A DNA stretch of 64,000 bases, taken from positions 329,021 through 393,020 of the forward strand of contig NZ_MTAV01000002.1 in NCBI RefSeq assembly GCF_002154695.1. Reading direction: 5' to 3'. A model generated the notes under the pieces. That model did not search any database. It saw only the letters and a list, made by a program, of their open reading frames with translations, and was not told the DNA's origin. A program made the translations under genes and the position numbers. This document shows, piece by piece, positions 28,502 through 36,736 of this stretch. Position 1 is the first letter of the stretch. Every line of letters begins with the position of its first letter. Source of the DNA: Nostoc sp. T09. GTDB lineage: Bacteria; Cyanobacteriota; Cyanobacteriia; Cyanobacteriales; Nostocaceae.

Positions 28502-28969
28502 TCAACTCAAGTTAGCGATCGCCCGATTCAATAATTGGGAGAATATTTCTCGTTCAGCGTGGGAAATACCGGACATTGCTTCATCGCGCAATTCTACTGC
28601 TAATGGCGGCAAAACTGTTTCTAGCTCCTTACCAGCATCTGTTAGCCAAATCCGCCAGATACGGCGATCGTGAGCGTCCCGTTCTCGACGCACTAAACCG
28701 CGTTCTTCCATGCGATCTAAAACCCCAGTTAAAGTTCCTCCCACTTGTTTGAGCTTGTCGCCAATACTGGAAGTAGGTAAACCATCTTCTTGCCACAAAC
28801 AGCACAACACTAACCAGTGAAATGGCGTCAATCCAAACGGCTCTAGTTTCTCAGTAAACTTGCGAGTTAGCAGTTGTGAAAGCAACTTGATTCTATAGCC
28901 AACACTATATGGTGCCACAACTTGCTGCCACGACTCTAAAACTTCAAAATCATTAGATGTAGAAACCAT
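28502..28969 (-). CDS. MarR-family transcriptional regulator
   Basis: Winged-helix regulator of 155 residues. It has LTPFHWLVLCCLWQEDGLPT (helix 2-3), the recognition helix area TLTGVLDRMEERGLVRRERD and the wing DAHDRRIWRIWLTDAGKELE, which are classic MarR features. The dimerisation helices lie at both ends. Start ATG 28969 (MVSTSNDF) is preferred over a TTG three codons earlier. As the first gene of the efflux group, it most likely represses the HlyD and MFS genes and responds to a drug or phenolic ligand. Two inverted repeats nearby (28441-28456 and 29023-29041) are candidate operators. Confidence 0.92.
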   Translation of the reverse strand: MVSTSNDFEVLESWQQVVAPYSVGYRIKLLSQLLTRKFTEKLEPFGLTPFHWLVLCCLWQEDGLPTSSIGDKLKQVGGTLTGVLDRMEERGLVRRERDAHDRRIWRIWLTDAGKELETVLPPLAVELRDEAMSGISHAEREIFSQLLNRAIANLS

Positions 28970-29022
28970 TGAGAGCAATTATTTAGGGTGCGTAATATTA
29001 TTCTAACTAAGCAATGCTTTCT

Positions 29023-29041
29023 TGGCAATAGCTGATTGCCA
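29023..29041. promoter_or_regulatory. Inverted repeat TGGCAAT-N5-ATTGCCA upstream of marR gene
   Basis: TGGCAAT (29023-29029) and ATTGCCA (29035-29041) flank five bases, between the end of the GT39 gene and the MarR start. It could be a MarR operator for autoregulation or a short terminator for GT39; there is no T run. Confidence 0.4.
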
Positions 29042-29047
29042 TCTCTC

Positions 29048-30718
29048 TTAGGGAAGGACTTGAATCAGCTGGTACTCTTGTAGTGTAGCAATAACCTGGT
29101 AAGGCGTGGATAATTGCGGCTGCTCTGGTGCAGATATCCAAGCATAGCTCAAAGCTGGTAATTGGGAAATTGCATCTACCCTTGGACCAGGAATTGGAGT
29201 GTAGAAATTCAGCAGTACAGAATTTTTATCTTCTACTTGAGCAAAAGAGACAGGATGATTTTGGAGAATAGAGGCGATCGCTGGTTGTTGGAAAAAAGCT
29301 TTAAAAGTTGGGTTGTAGTCGCTTAACAAGCCTAAGCTACCAGTCATAGCTAAAGTTAGCCAACAGGGAAGTAACCAACAAGCTATCCAATAATTATCTG
29401 TCAAGAACTTTTTGCCAAAGTGATAACGACCGATCCACACTAAAGGTAAAATTAGCCAACCTAATCCTAAAATCAAGCCTAAGGTTGCCTGCTGGTCAAT
29501 ATCAAAGTCATCCGAAATTAAAGCAAATGTACTTACTAGCAAAAGTACAATACCTAGTACGCCAAAGGCGTAACTGAGGTTCCGAGGAAGTTTTTCCCTA
29601 GTCTCTCTCATCAATGAGAGTAATATATTTCCTTTATGCTTTTGCTGGGAAGTTGTTGAGTGTGTAAATCCTCTTTGGTAAATTCTGCCCAACCAGTCTA
29701 AACCTAAAGCAGCTAGCAAAGCTATGAAAGGATAAAGACCAAGAGCATAGTGAGAAAGACGTGTGGAGAAAATACTCAGTTCAGTAAACCAAACTAAGGG
29801 AACTCCGACTAAAATCAACTGGTAGCGAGCGATAGGACGATGCAGCACTACAGCCAATCCTATAAGACTGAAAAAACCCCAAGGAAAGGATTTTAAAGGA
29901 ATATTCCAGAAATAGAATAGCACTCCATTATGGTTGCGGTCTTCAGAACCTAGCTCTACCACAAATCCTAACAAGCGATTAAAACTTTCATAACCATAGC
30001 GCGACCAGCTTAACCAAAGCCAAGCTAATGTAGGAATCAAACCAACTGCCAATCCTAAATACAACATTGGGTTAGCAAGATGATGATGACGGCGATGCTC
30101 CCCAATTAAATAAGGTAATAAAGCTATCATTGGCAAAAAAATCATCAAGCTTCTCATTAAGAAGCCCAAACCGAAACTTAACCCGGCAATAAAAAGCCAA
30201 TAATAGCTATATTTATGATGGATTTCAGCTTTTAAAAAAGATAAAATAGCTAAAAGTACCAAGAGAATCATGGGAATATCTGGTGCAGCTAATCGACATG
30301 ATTGTAGCCAGAGAAATTCCACACTCAAGATAGTAGCTGCTAGCCATGCTACTTTTTTACCCAAAAGAATTTTGCCGATTTCATATATAGTCACAAGGCA
30401 AAATATTCCGGCGATCGCACTTGGAATTCGCGCACTAAATTCACTGACACCAAATAACTGATAAGAACTAGCAATCAACCAATAGGGACCAGGAGTTTTA
30501 TGGTGGGCATTACCCCAAGGAGCTATCCAATCACCAGATTCAAACATCTGGCGTGCTCGCCCAGCATAATAGCCTTCATCATGAGCCATCAAGCTATTTT
30601 GCCCAGAATTGCATAGCAATAAAGGAAGTAGCCAAATTAACAAAGTGACATAGGGTAATCTCGCAAAAACGTAGATTTGCCGCCATAAACTCGGCAATAC
30701 TCGGGTTTTGTACAACAT
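29048..30718 (-). CDS. ArnT-like GT39 membrane glycosyltransferase
   Basis: Polytopic GT-C glycosyltransferase of 556 residues, using a polyprenyl-phosphate sugar donor at the outer face of the inner membrane. The first periplasmic loop carries the catalytic acidic motif in MAHDEGYYAGRARQMFESGD (D and E near residues 46-47), followed by HHKTPGPYWLIASSYQLFGVSEFSARIPSA, matching the PMT_2/ArnT family. About 12 hydrophobic segments follow and a periplasmic C-terminal domain ends the protein. It could modify lipid A, a glycoprotein or another envelope lipid. It lies 78 bases upstream of the MarR gene. Confidence 0.85.
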   Translation of the reverse strand: MLYKTRVLPSLWRQIYVFARLPYVTLLIWLLPLLLCNSGQNSLMAHDEGYYAGRARQMFESGDWIAPWGNAHHKTPGPYWLIASSYQLFGVSEFSARIPSAIAGIFCLVTIYEIGKILLGKKVAWLAATILSVEFLWLQSCRLAAPDIPMILLVLLAILSFLKAEIHHKYSYYWLFIAGLSFGLGFLMRSLMIFLPMIALLPYLIGEHRRHHHLANPMLYLGLAVGLIPTLAWLWLSWSRYGYESFNRLLGFVVELGSEDRNHNGVLFYFWNIPLKSFPWGFFSLIGLAVVLHRPIARYQLILVGVPLVWFTELSIFSTRLSHYALGLYPFIALLAALGLDWLGRIYQRGFTHSTTSQQKHKGNILLSLMRETREKLPRNLSYAFGVLGIVLLLVSTFALISDDFDIDQQATLGLILGLGWLILPLVWIGRYHFGKKFLTDNYWIACWLLPCWLTLAMTGSLGLLSDYNPTFKAFFQQPAIASILQNHPVSFAQVEDKNSVLLNFYTPIPGPRVDAISQLPALSYAWISAPEQPQLSTPYQVIATLQEYQLIQVLP

Positions 30719-30871
30719 TAATTAGTACGAATTGAATGTTGCGAAGTAAATTTTATGTATTTGTACTCCCGCTTTTAAAATATGTAGAGCAGCTTACAAA
30801 TTACTTGATTAAAATCCTAACTGAAATTAACTCAGTTAGAAAAAAAATCCTCCCAAATAGACATTTAAGCT

Positions 30872-31525
30872 ATGATACTTCGACCAAATGAACGCCTAAA
30901 GTTAGATGACACAAATGACAAACTCTTTTATAATCAACCACGCTTTGTTACCCATGTTGATGAAGCGTTTATTAAGCAGCTAACAGATGTATATCGCGAG
31001 CGGCTCAAAGCTAACACACGTATTTTAGATATGATGAGCAGTTGGGTATCCCATCTGCCTGAAGAAATGCAATTTGCTCACGTTGAGGGACACGGACTCA
31101 ATGCTGAAGAATTAGCGCGTAATCCTCGATTAAATCATTACTTTGTACAAGATATAAATAATAGTCCGCAGTTGTCTTTACAAGAGCAAAATTTTGATGC
31201 CGTTCTCAACTGCGTCTCAATACAGTATGTGCAATATCCAGAGGCAGTCTTTTCCGAAATACATCGCATTCTTAAACCCGGTGGTATAGCTATTATCAGC
31301 TTTTCTAACCGCATGTTTTTTCAAAAAGCGATTCAAGCTTGGCGCGATGCATCAGAAGAAACCAGAGTGGAGTTAGTCAAAAACTATTTTGCCTCAGTCC
31401 CAGGGTTTTCTACTCCAGAAGTTATTGTCAGTAAGTCAACCATCCCGACTGTGCTTCAATGGTTGGGCGCACCCGGAGGAGATCCGTTCTATGCTGTCAT
31501 AGCTTATCGGACTGAAGCACAATAG
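30872..31525 (+). CDS. SAM-dependent methyltransferase-like protein
   Basis: Methyltransferase type 11-like protein of 217 residues. The first strand is TRILDMMSSWVSHLP, where the usual glycine-rich loop is replaced by Ser/Trp, so the SAM site is degenerate. NFDAVLNCVSIQYVQYPE and LKPGGIAIISFSNRMF are normal motifs IV and VI. This form is widespread as a conserved cyanobacterial and plastid protein of unknown substrate. It is divergent from the GT39 gene with a 153-base shared promoter region. SAM binding is inferred, not certain. Confidence 0.8.
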   Translation: MILRPNERLKLDDTNDKLFYNQPRFVTHVDEAFIKQLTDVYRERLKANTRILDMMSSWVSHLPEEMQFAHVEGHGLNAEELARNPRLNHYFVQDINNSPQLSLQEQNFDAVLNCVSIQYVQYPEAVFSEIHRILKPGGIAIISFSNRMFFQKAIQAWRDASEETRVELVKNYFASVPGFSTPEVIVSKSTIPTVLQWLGAPGGDPFYAVIAYRTEAQ

Positions 31526-31681
31526 TCTATTTGCTGTTCACTGATTAGTAATCAGCCACCGGCTGACAACATCTGTAATTCTAAATACCCAGCAATAGTT
31601 ATCAAAAAGTAAATTTTGTGGCGAAAGAAGACACAAGCGCTGATAATTGCCTCAAAGCTCAAGCATAAGGAGACACAAAAT

Positions 31682-32191
31682 ATGACTTTCCCTCGTGGGC
31701 ATAGGATTTTAGCTGCTGTGTTAATCTCAGTATTATTGCTGACTTCAGCATGTACACCAAAAACACCTGGACGTTTTGACCAAGCACAGCAAGAAAGCAG
31801 TCGCCAAAAAAGTGGTCAAGCAGTTGCTAAAGATGCAACTCAAGGTAGCAAATTGAACAAATTCTTTCCGGCTGGGGGAGATGGCTACCAGCGTGTCTAT
31901 ACTCAAGAGAAAAAAGGCTTTTCGGAAGCAAACTTGAAAAAAGGTGGCAAAGTCATAGCACAACTGGCTATTTCGGACACTACCAGTACTCCTAGCGCTG
32001 CGGCCAAATTCTCCAAAAGCACCAAAAAAGTTGGCGGTTACCCCGCAGTCACCCTTGGTAACACTCAAACTTCGATTTTGGTAGGTAAATACCAAGTAAA
32101 AGCGATATCCAAAGATCCAACATTTACAGCAACAGACAGGGAAGCTTGGATAGAGAAATTCAATCTTGATGGTCTGGCTAAACTCAAATAA
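31682..32191 (+). CDS. Lipoprotein of unknown function
   Basis: A 169-residue protein with a lipoprotein signal (hydrophobic ILAAVLISVLLL, lipobox LTSAC with Cys24). After a Gln/Ser/Lys linker, one small domain follows (KLNKFFPAGGDGYQRVYTQE, then FSEANLKKGGKVIAQLAISD). AAGGAG lies 9 bases before ATG 31682, so a longer frame from 31616 is rejected. I do not recognise the domain. It should be anchored to the outer or inner membrane on the periplasmic side. The next gene begins 48 bases downstream, possibly cotranscribed. Confidence 0.75.
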   Translation: MTFPRGHRILAAVLISVLLLTSACTPKTPGRFDQAQQESSRQKSGQAVAKDATQGSKLNKFFPAGGDGYQRVYTQEKKGFSEANLKKGGKVIAQLAISDTTSTPSAAAKFSKSTKKVGGYPAVTLGNTQTSILVGKYQVKAISKDPTFTATDREAWIEKFNLDGLAKLK

Positions 32192-32239
32192 GCTGCACGA
32201 CAGAAATAAAAATTACAACAGCTAAATTAGGAGATTGTT

Positions 32240-33127
32240 TTGAGCAAATCGATTTTTGAGTTGGTGGATCAACTCCCAACTAGTGGTTTGACAGTTTCTC
32301 TGTTGAATGCCCTGGATTTTGTGGCTCCAGGCCAGTGGCAAAATACTGTGGGTTTTGTCAATACTATTAAGACTGTGACTGGCGAAACTGACGAAGACTT
32401 AATTCAACAAATTGGCGAACGAGCAATTTATCTTTTCAATGATAAATCCCAAGGATACCAAACAGCTTTGTGGCTTTATCAAACCGTTGATGGCACAGAT
32501 AAAGCCCTGGGTGCAGCAGCTTTAGCTAATAAGGTGGGAGAGAAAGTTCCCTTGTTAGGTTTTTTAAATGCTGTTACTCCTAAACCTGACAAAGCCCAAA
32601 CCATTGACTTGACTTTAAAATTAGTGGCTGAGTTGGTAGCCTTCTGCCAAATCAACGGCATTCCTGGAGACAGCATTGGAGATTTTGTTGCCTCTTTGGG
32701 TGAGTATAGCGGTGAGTCTTTGATTCGGATGGTGGCTTTAGTCTGCGTTGATGGTTTAATCCCTTTAGGACCTGACTTCATCAGCAAAGCCATATCTGGG
32801 ATAAGTCAAACCAATCCCCAAGAGTTAGAACAAAACTCGACTTTTCAAAGCATCAAAGATGTCATCCCCGGCAACAATGCTGGCAGCAAACTGAACTTTA
32901 TCGGTGAAAGCTTTGATTCTGTGAAAGGTTGGATGAGTGGTCTTGTTGCCTCGAATAATTTAACCCCACAGAAAGTTGTCGGTCATTTGCAAAATTTTGT
33001 CGAATTTTCTGATAGCAAATTAGACTACCTAGCAGCATTTTTGGACGTGTCAACCAATTACTATGAACATACTGGTACGCAAACTTTAGCGCGTCGCTTG
33101 ATTGAACGAGCTATAGCTGAAATTTAA
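32240..33127 (+). CDS. Conserved-looking protein of unknown function, TTG start
   Basis: A 295-residue soluble, mainly helical and acidic protein that I do not recognise. It starts at TTG, with TTAGGAG (32227-32233) 6 bases upstream, a convincing ribosome site. It has no signal peptide or membrane helix. Segments such as GFVNTIKTVTGETDEDLIQQ and LNFIGESFDSVKGWMSGLVA suggest amphipathic helices; there are no Cys clusters or nucleotide motifs. It follows the lipoprotein gene by 48 bases and precedes a PAP2 phosphatase. Cytoplasmic location is inferred. Confidence 0.7.
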   Translation: MSKSIFELVDQLPTSGLTVSLLNALDFVAPGQWQNTVGFVNTIKTVTGETDEDLIQQIGERAIYLFNDKSQGYQTALWLYQTVDGTDKALGAAALANKVGEKVPLLGFLNAVTPKPDKAQTIDLTLKLVAELVAFCQINGIPGDSIGDFVASLGEYSGESLIRMVALVCVDGLIPLGPDFISKAISGISQTNPQELEQNSTFQSIKDVIPGNNAGSKLNFIGESFDSVKGWMSGLVASNNLTPQKVVGHLQNFVEFSDSKLDYLAAFLDVSTNYYEHTGTQTLARRLIERAIAEI

Positions 33128-33289
33128 GCTTCTCGGTATCTAAGAATAAGTAATGGGTAATACTTGCAATTATCCATTACCAAAACCGCTATATATGGTT
33201 TGGTGAATGTTTAAAAAATAGTATTATTCTTGAGCTTTTATTTAAGGAAAATAATGAGTAAATCTGGCAAATTGCTATCCATTAATTAA

Positions 33290-33883
33290 ATGCAGAATAG
33301 GCTTTTTGTATGTTGGTTCAAAACAGCATGGCCCGCCTTCATTGCCTTATACTGCATGATGTTTGCACCCAAGGCGATCGCTGATACTTTTGACAAAGAC
33401 GTGTCCGATTTTATCTCTGGAGGTGGTACTGCACTTTATTTAGGTGCTGGTGTCGCCCTACCGCTGTTGCTAGATGGTAAACAAGGCGGACAACATTCTT
33501 TACGGGCGCTAGACTCCCTCGGTACAAGTACTCTACTTTGTATTGCTTTAAAAGAAGTAACTGATGTTAAGCGCCCCGATTCCGACTCCCGCGATAGTTT
33601 CCCTAGTTGTCATGCTACAGCAGCATTTGCGATCGCAACTGTACAAAGTCACTACCATCCTGGTTCTGCTATCCTCTGGTACTCTGGCGCATCTCTTATC
33701 GCCTATTCACGGGTAAACCTTAATCGTCATCGTCTCACGGAAGTGCTGGCTGGGGCTGCACTGGGATATCTGACAGCGAAATTGGAGTTGAGCCAAAAGC
33801 ATGGGCTGATATTATTCCCGATCATTAGCAGTGATAATGCGGGCGGATCGCTTGTAGGACTACAGGTAGTTGGCTCTTTTTGA
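33290..33883 (+). CDS. PAP2-superfamily phosphatase
   Basis: Acid phosphatase/lipid phosphatase-fold protein of 197 residues. The three PAP2 signatures are visible: KEVTDVKRP (88-96), PSCHA (105-109, PSGH form) and SRVNLNRHRLTE (140-151, SRxxxxxH with E where D is usual). An N-terminal hydrophobic segment ending in APKAIADTF looks like a signal peptide or helix. It may dephosphorylate undecaprenyl pyrophosphate, phosphatidate or another phospho-lipid; the Cys in PSCH and the E in place of D differ slightly from the consensus. Other envelope genes are nearby. Confidence 0.85.
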   Translation: MQNRLFVCWFKTAWPAFIALYCMMFAPKAIADTFDKDVSDFISGGGTALYLGAGVALPLLLDGKQGGQHSLRALDSLGTSTLLCIALKEVTDVKRPDSDSRDSFPSCHATAAFAIATVQSHYHPGSAILWYSGASLIAYSRVNLNRHRLTEVLAGAALGYLTAKLELSQKHGLILFPIISSDNAGGSLVGLQVVGSF

Positions 33884-33901
33884 GAAAATACCAACACAGA
33901 T

Positions 33902-34639
33902 TTACTTGGGCAAACGCAGATCAGTTGCGATCGCATATAGGTAAGGTTGGAAAATAATCCAATCTTCTAACTTGTCAAATTTGCCTGTTTCTGAAGCTGG
34001 ATCAAAGGCACTACTAATGACGTAAAGTGCAGTACCATCGAAGGTAACATGCCCGATGTGTTGCTCCTGTACTCCACCTTGCTGCTTAAGTCCAGCAAAT
34101 CCATAGCGGATTCCTGGGAGTTTACCAATTGTTACTGGCTGTGGGGGGTGGGTTGAGAAAATAATCTCCTTTCCATAGCTCACCTGACGATCTTTTGCGA
34201 TCGTACTGTAGTACTCTGTTACCCAAGCCTTCAGTGCTGTCAATAGCTGGGTTTGATACTGAGGACTTTGGTAATCCACTTTAGTACCTGGCGGAATACC
34301 AGCGGCTTCTAGCTGCTTTTGGAAAGCCGGATTTTTTTCCAATGGGTAAACCCCAATCTCAACCGTACCTAAAATTTTTCCTTTGCTGGAGACACATAAA
34401 AGCGGCGCATTACCCTTACAAGGTGCTACTTGCCAATCGCTGGGTGCTGAGGTGTTACCCAGGAGATTCTGCCAAATACTACCCTCAGTAGGAGTAGGGT
34501 TAGGTTGTTTCAATGTTTGTACAACTGGAGTTTTCTGCTCGGTATTATTGGCAGAAATTAGGTGGGAACCATATTTAACCCCCACTGGTATTAATGCTAC
34601 TAAGGTAGCACCAATTAATAGATGATAAAGACGCAACAT
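33902..34639 (-). CDS. Membrane-anchored protein of unknown function
   Basis: A 245-residue protein with one N-terminal hydrophobic helix (LYHLLIGATLVALIPVGVKY), then a Pro/Thr-rich linker and one extracytoplasmic domain. The domain contains WQVAPCKGNAPLLCVSSKGK with two Cys that may form a disulfide, and a later GIRYGFAGLKQQGG. I do not recognise it beyond a general resemblance to cyanobacterial periplasmic hypothetical proteins. It converges with the PAP2 gene with 18 bases between stops. Expression signals are not evident. Confidence 0.65.
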   Translation of the reverse strand: MLRLYHLLIGATLVALIPVGVKYGSHLISANNTEQKTPVVQTLKQPNPTPTEGSIWQNLLGNTSAPSDWQVAPCKGNAPLLCVSSKGKILGTVEIGVYPLEKNPAFQKQLEAAGIPPGTKVDYQSPQYQTQLLTALKAWVTEYYSTIAKDRQVSYGKEIIFSTHPPQPVTIGKLPGIRYGFAGLKQQGGVQEQHIGHVTFDGTALYVISSAFDPASETGKFDKLEDWIIFQPYLYAIATDLRLPK

Positions 34640-34760
34640 GTTTTCTGAAAATCTAGAGTCAGAGATTGCGGGATGAAGGTAGACAAAGAAGATATATCAA
34701 AATATTTGGTAGTTCCGCAAAGGCCACTTTTATAGCCATTTGAATTTAGCACATAAATTT

Positions 34761-34794
34761 GTAGTAGCACTGTCTTTGCTCTTAGTGCTACTAC
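34761..34794 (-). terminator. Hairpin downstream of rpsU
   Basis: GTAGTAGCACT (34761-34771) pairs perfectly with AGTGCTACTAC (34784-34794) around 12 bases, about 110 bases after the rpsU stop in its transcription direction. It is a plausible terminator of the RRM-rpsU transcript, though the downstream T tract is short. Confidence 0.55.
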
Positions 34795-34905
34795 AACAAT
34801 TGTTATTTATGTCTGCCTACTTATTTGCACTTTCCAAAGGTAAAGCCACTAAGTATGGTAGTTAAAACATGGCGAGCAAGTCGAAGAGCAAATTTCTAAG
34901 AAATT

Positions 34906-35100
34906 TTATCTGTAGCGAGAACGTTGTCTACGACTTTGCTTGTGTCTAGCAACTGCCTTGCGCTTTTCTTTTTCTAAAGGCGTCTCAAAGTGACGCTTCT
35001 TACGCATATCTTGAAAAATCCCTGCTTTGGAAACTTCGCGTTTAAATCTTCTTAAAGCCGATTCAATACCTTCATTCTCTCCTAGTACTACTTGTGTCAT
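34906..35100 (-). CDS. rpsU: 30S ribosomal protein S21
   Basis: Small-subunit protein S21, 64 residues. It has [21 protein letters not shown], then [20 protein letters not shown] and a strongly basic Arg/Lys tail, typical of the family. I chose ATG 35100, which is 7 bases after AGGAGG (35108-35113 on the minus strand); an ATG two codons earlier is too close to that site. In cyanobacteria rpsU often follows a cold-induced RRM protein gene, as here. A hairpin in the 104-base gap may tune its level relative to the upstream gene. Confidence 0.93.
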   Translation of the reverse strand: MTQVVLGENEGIESALRRFKREVSKAGIFQDMRKKRHFETPLEKEKRKAVARHKQSRRQRSRYR

Positions 35101-35136
35101 TCTCATTCCTCCTAAATCTGGATGAATAGACAAAAT

Positions 35137-35172
35137 TCCAGCAGAGATGAGCCTTTGGCCTGATCTGCTGGA
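35137..35172 (-). terminator. Hairpin between RRM gene and rpsU
   Basis: TCCAGCAGA and TCTGCTGGA (about 35137-35145 and 35164-35172) form a 9-bp stem with a smaller inner GCC-TTT-GGC pairing, followed on the minus strand by ATTTTG. It may be a partial terminator or attenuator that lets only some transcription continue into rpsU. Confidence 0.6.
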
Positions 35173-35204
35173 GACTCTAGATTTTTAAATTTTCAGTTTA
35201 AGGC

Positions 35205-35510
35205 TTAGTAGCGGCGATTGTTGCGGTTATTATTGCCCCAGTTACCACGGGGAGAAGAACTTCTTTCTTCACGAGGCTTAGCCTTGTTCACTTTTAGATC
35301 GCGTCCCATCCACTCAGCACCATCAAGTGCATCAATTGCAGCTGTTTCTTGAGCATCGGTTTCCATTTCTACAAATGCAAAACCACGTGGCCGACCTGTC
35401 TCTCGGTCAGTAGGAAGTTGAACGCGATTAACCGTTCCATATTCTGCAAAAGCCCTCTTCAGGTCTTCCTCAGTAACCTGATAAGACAAGTTCCCAACGT
35501 AAATCGACAT
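35205..35510 (-). CDS. Cyanobacterial RRM RNA-binding protein (Rbp)
   Basis: Single RRM-domain protein of 101 residues. RNP2 is IYVGNL (3-8) and RNP1 is RGFAFVEM (42-49), each with the aromatic residues that stack on RNA. A short Gly/Asn/Arg-rich tail (GNWGNNNRNNRRY) follows. These are features of the cyanobacterial Rbp family, several members of which are cold-induced. The GGAG site lies about 8 bases before the ATG. The pair with rpsU downstream is a known cyanobacterial arrangement. The 333-base upstream gap could carry a long cold-regulated 5' leader, which is inference. Confidence 0.93.
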   Translation of the reverse strand: MSIYVGNLSYQVTEEDLKRAFAEYGTVNRVQLPTDRETGRPRGFAFVEMETDAQETAAIDALDGAEWMGRDLKVNKAKPREERSSSPRGNWGNNNRNNRRY

Positions 35511-35843
35511 ATTCTGTCTCCGAATTCAGAAAGTTGTAGAGAGTTAAATTCGGAGAGACGCTTTTGAGAAATCAAAACGAATAACTCAACCGAAAATAAT
35601 CTTTATATCCACTAGTATACCACAGCATTTGAAAATTAACTCCCACGGAGTTGGATTTCAAAGGTATAAATTATAAGCCAAGCAGCAAAATCTGCTATTT
35701 ACGGCTATATTTTTGCTCGTATCTAATTATTGCACGGTTGTTGCATTTTTCAACATAAAATTTTTGGCAAATAGTAATTACCTCCGATAAAAAATGAATA
35801 GCTACTAAACTGGATATAATTATTCACTAAATTCTCCAAGTCT
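35511..35843 (-). other. Upstream region of the RRM gene
   Basis: A 333-base AT-rich gap between the CysQ-like gene (ends 35844) and the RRM gene. No gene or strong hairpin is evident. It should contain the RRM-gene promoter and a leader that, in related cold-induced genes, is long. Confidence 0.5.
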
Positions 35844-36731
35844 TTAGCTATTAAGGAATTGGGCTAAAATACTTTCCGCTTCTTTACAGAGCATTTCGTG
35901 ATACTGACCATTACTGGCAAGCAATCCACCCCACTGATTAATATCATGGGTGTTGTACTGCAAGGGTGAGCCATCAAAGTGTGTGAACTTACCACCAGCT
36001 TCTGTCAAAATTAATTCTGGTGCTGCTATATCCCAATCTTTAGGAGCAGATTTACCAGACAGAGAAATATAAACATCTGCCTGTTGTTCAACAATAGCTC
36101 CAACTTTGCAACCTACACTACCAATCGCTTTTTGATTCTTACAAGGTAAATTTTGTAGCAGGTAATTTAATCTTTGATTGCGGTGAGAGCGACTAACAAC
36201 TAGAGTTAAATCCTCAAGGCGCTTTTTGCCTAAACCTAACGACATCTGTAAGGGCGCAGAACCATTACGGGTTTCGACAAATGTACCTCCGCCTTTGGTA
36301 GCAAAATACAACTTTTCTGCCTCTGGTACTGCTACAACTGCAAGTACTGGGCGTGTTTCTTTGACTAAAGCAATATGAATTGCATAGTCCCCAGTTTTAT
36401 CGATAAAGTCTCGCGTGCCATCTAAGGGGTCAATGATCCATACCCAGGTAGAGTTATTGTAATTCGGTTGTAATTTATAGGTTTCTTCGCTGATATAGGT
36501 AAAGTCTTCATTACCCAAAGCGGTTTGTAAGCAATCTAAAATGTGTTGGCTGACAGTTATATCTGCAACGGTAACAGGCTCATTTTGTTTATATTGCACT
36601 TCGAGATTAGAGTCTTTAACAGTCCCGTGGTAATAAGACCGGAGTATATCTGCTGCTTCCCATCCTACCTGACGGGCGATCGCTAATATTTCTTGTAAAT
36701 CTTTCATTGATTCAGCCTTCTGTGAGTTCAT
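35844..36731 (-). CDS. cysQ: CysQ-like 3'(2'),5'-bisphosphate nucleotidase / IMPase family
   Basis: Metal-dependent phosphatase of the inositol-monophosphatase superfamily, 295 residues. Metal ligands are seen in VADITV (Asp57), the SEET pair (Glu82-Glu83), DPLDGT (101-106) and KDWDIAAPELIL (Asp near 227). The order and the extra GGTF motif (KGGGTFVE) match CysQ, which recycles 3'-phosphoadenosine 5'-phosphate in sulfate assimilation; inositol monophosphate is an alternative. An ATG at 36731 is used here; a second at 36707 is possible. It lies 5 bases after the PfkB gene on the same strand. Confidence 0.85.
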   Translation of the reverse strand: MNSQKAESMKDLQEILAIARQVGWEAADILRSYYHGTVKDSNLEVQYKQNEPVTVADITVSQHILDCLQTALGNEDFTYISEETYKLQPNYNNSTWVWIIDPLDGTRDFIDKTGDYAIHIALVKETRPVLAVVAVPEAEKLYFATKGGGTFVETRNGSAPLQMSLGLGKKRLEDLTLVVSRSHRNQRLNYLLQNLPCKNQKAIGSVGCKVGAIVEQQADVYISLSGKSAPKDWDIAAPELILTEAGGKFTHFDGSPLQYNTHDINQWGGLLASNGQYHEMLCKEAESILAQFLNS

Positions 36732-36736
36732 CTAAA

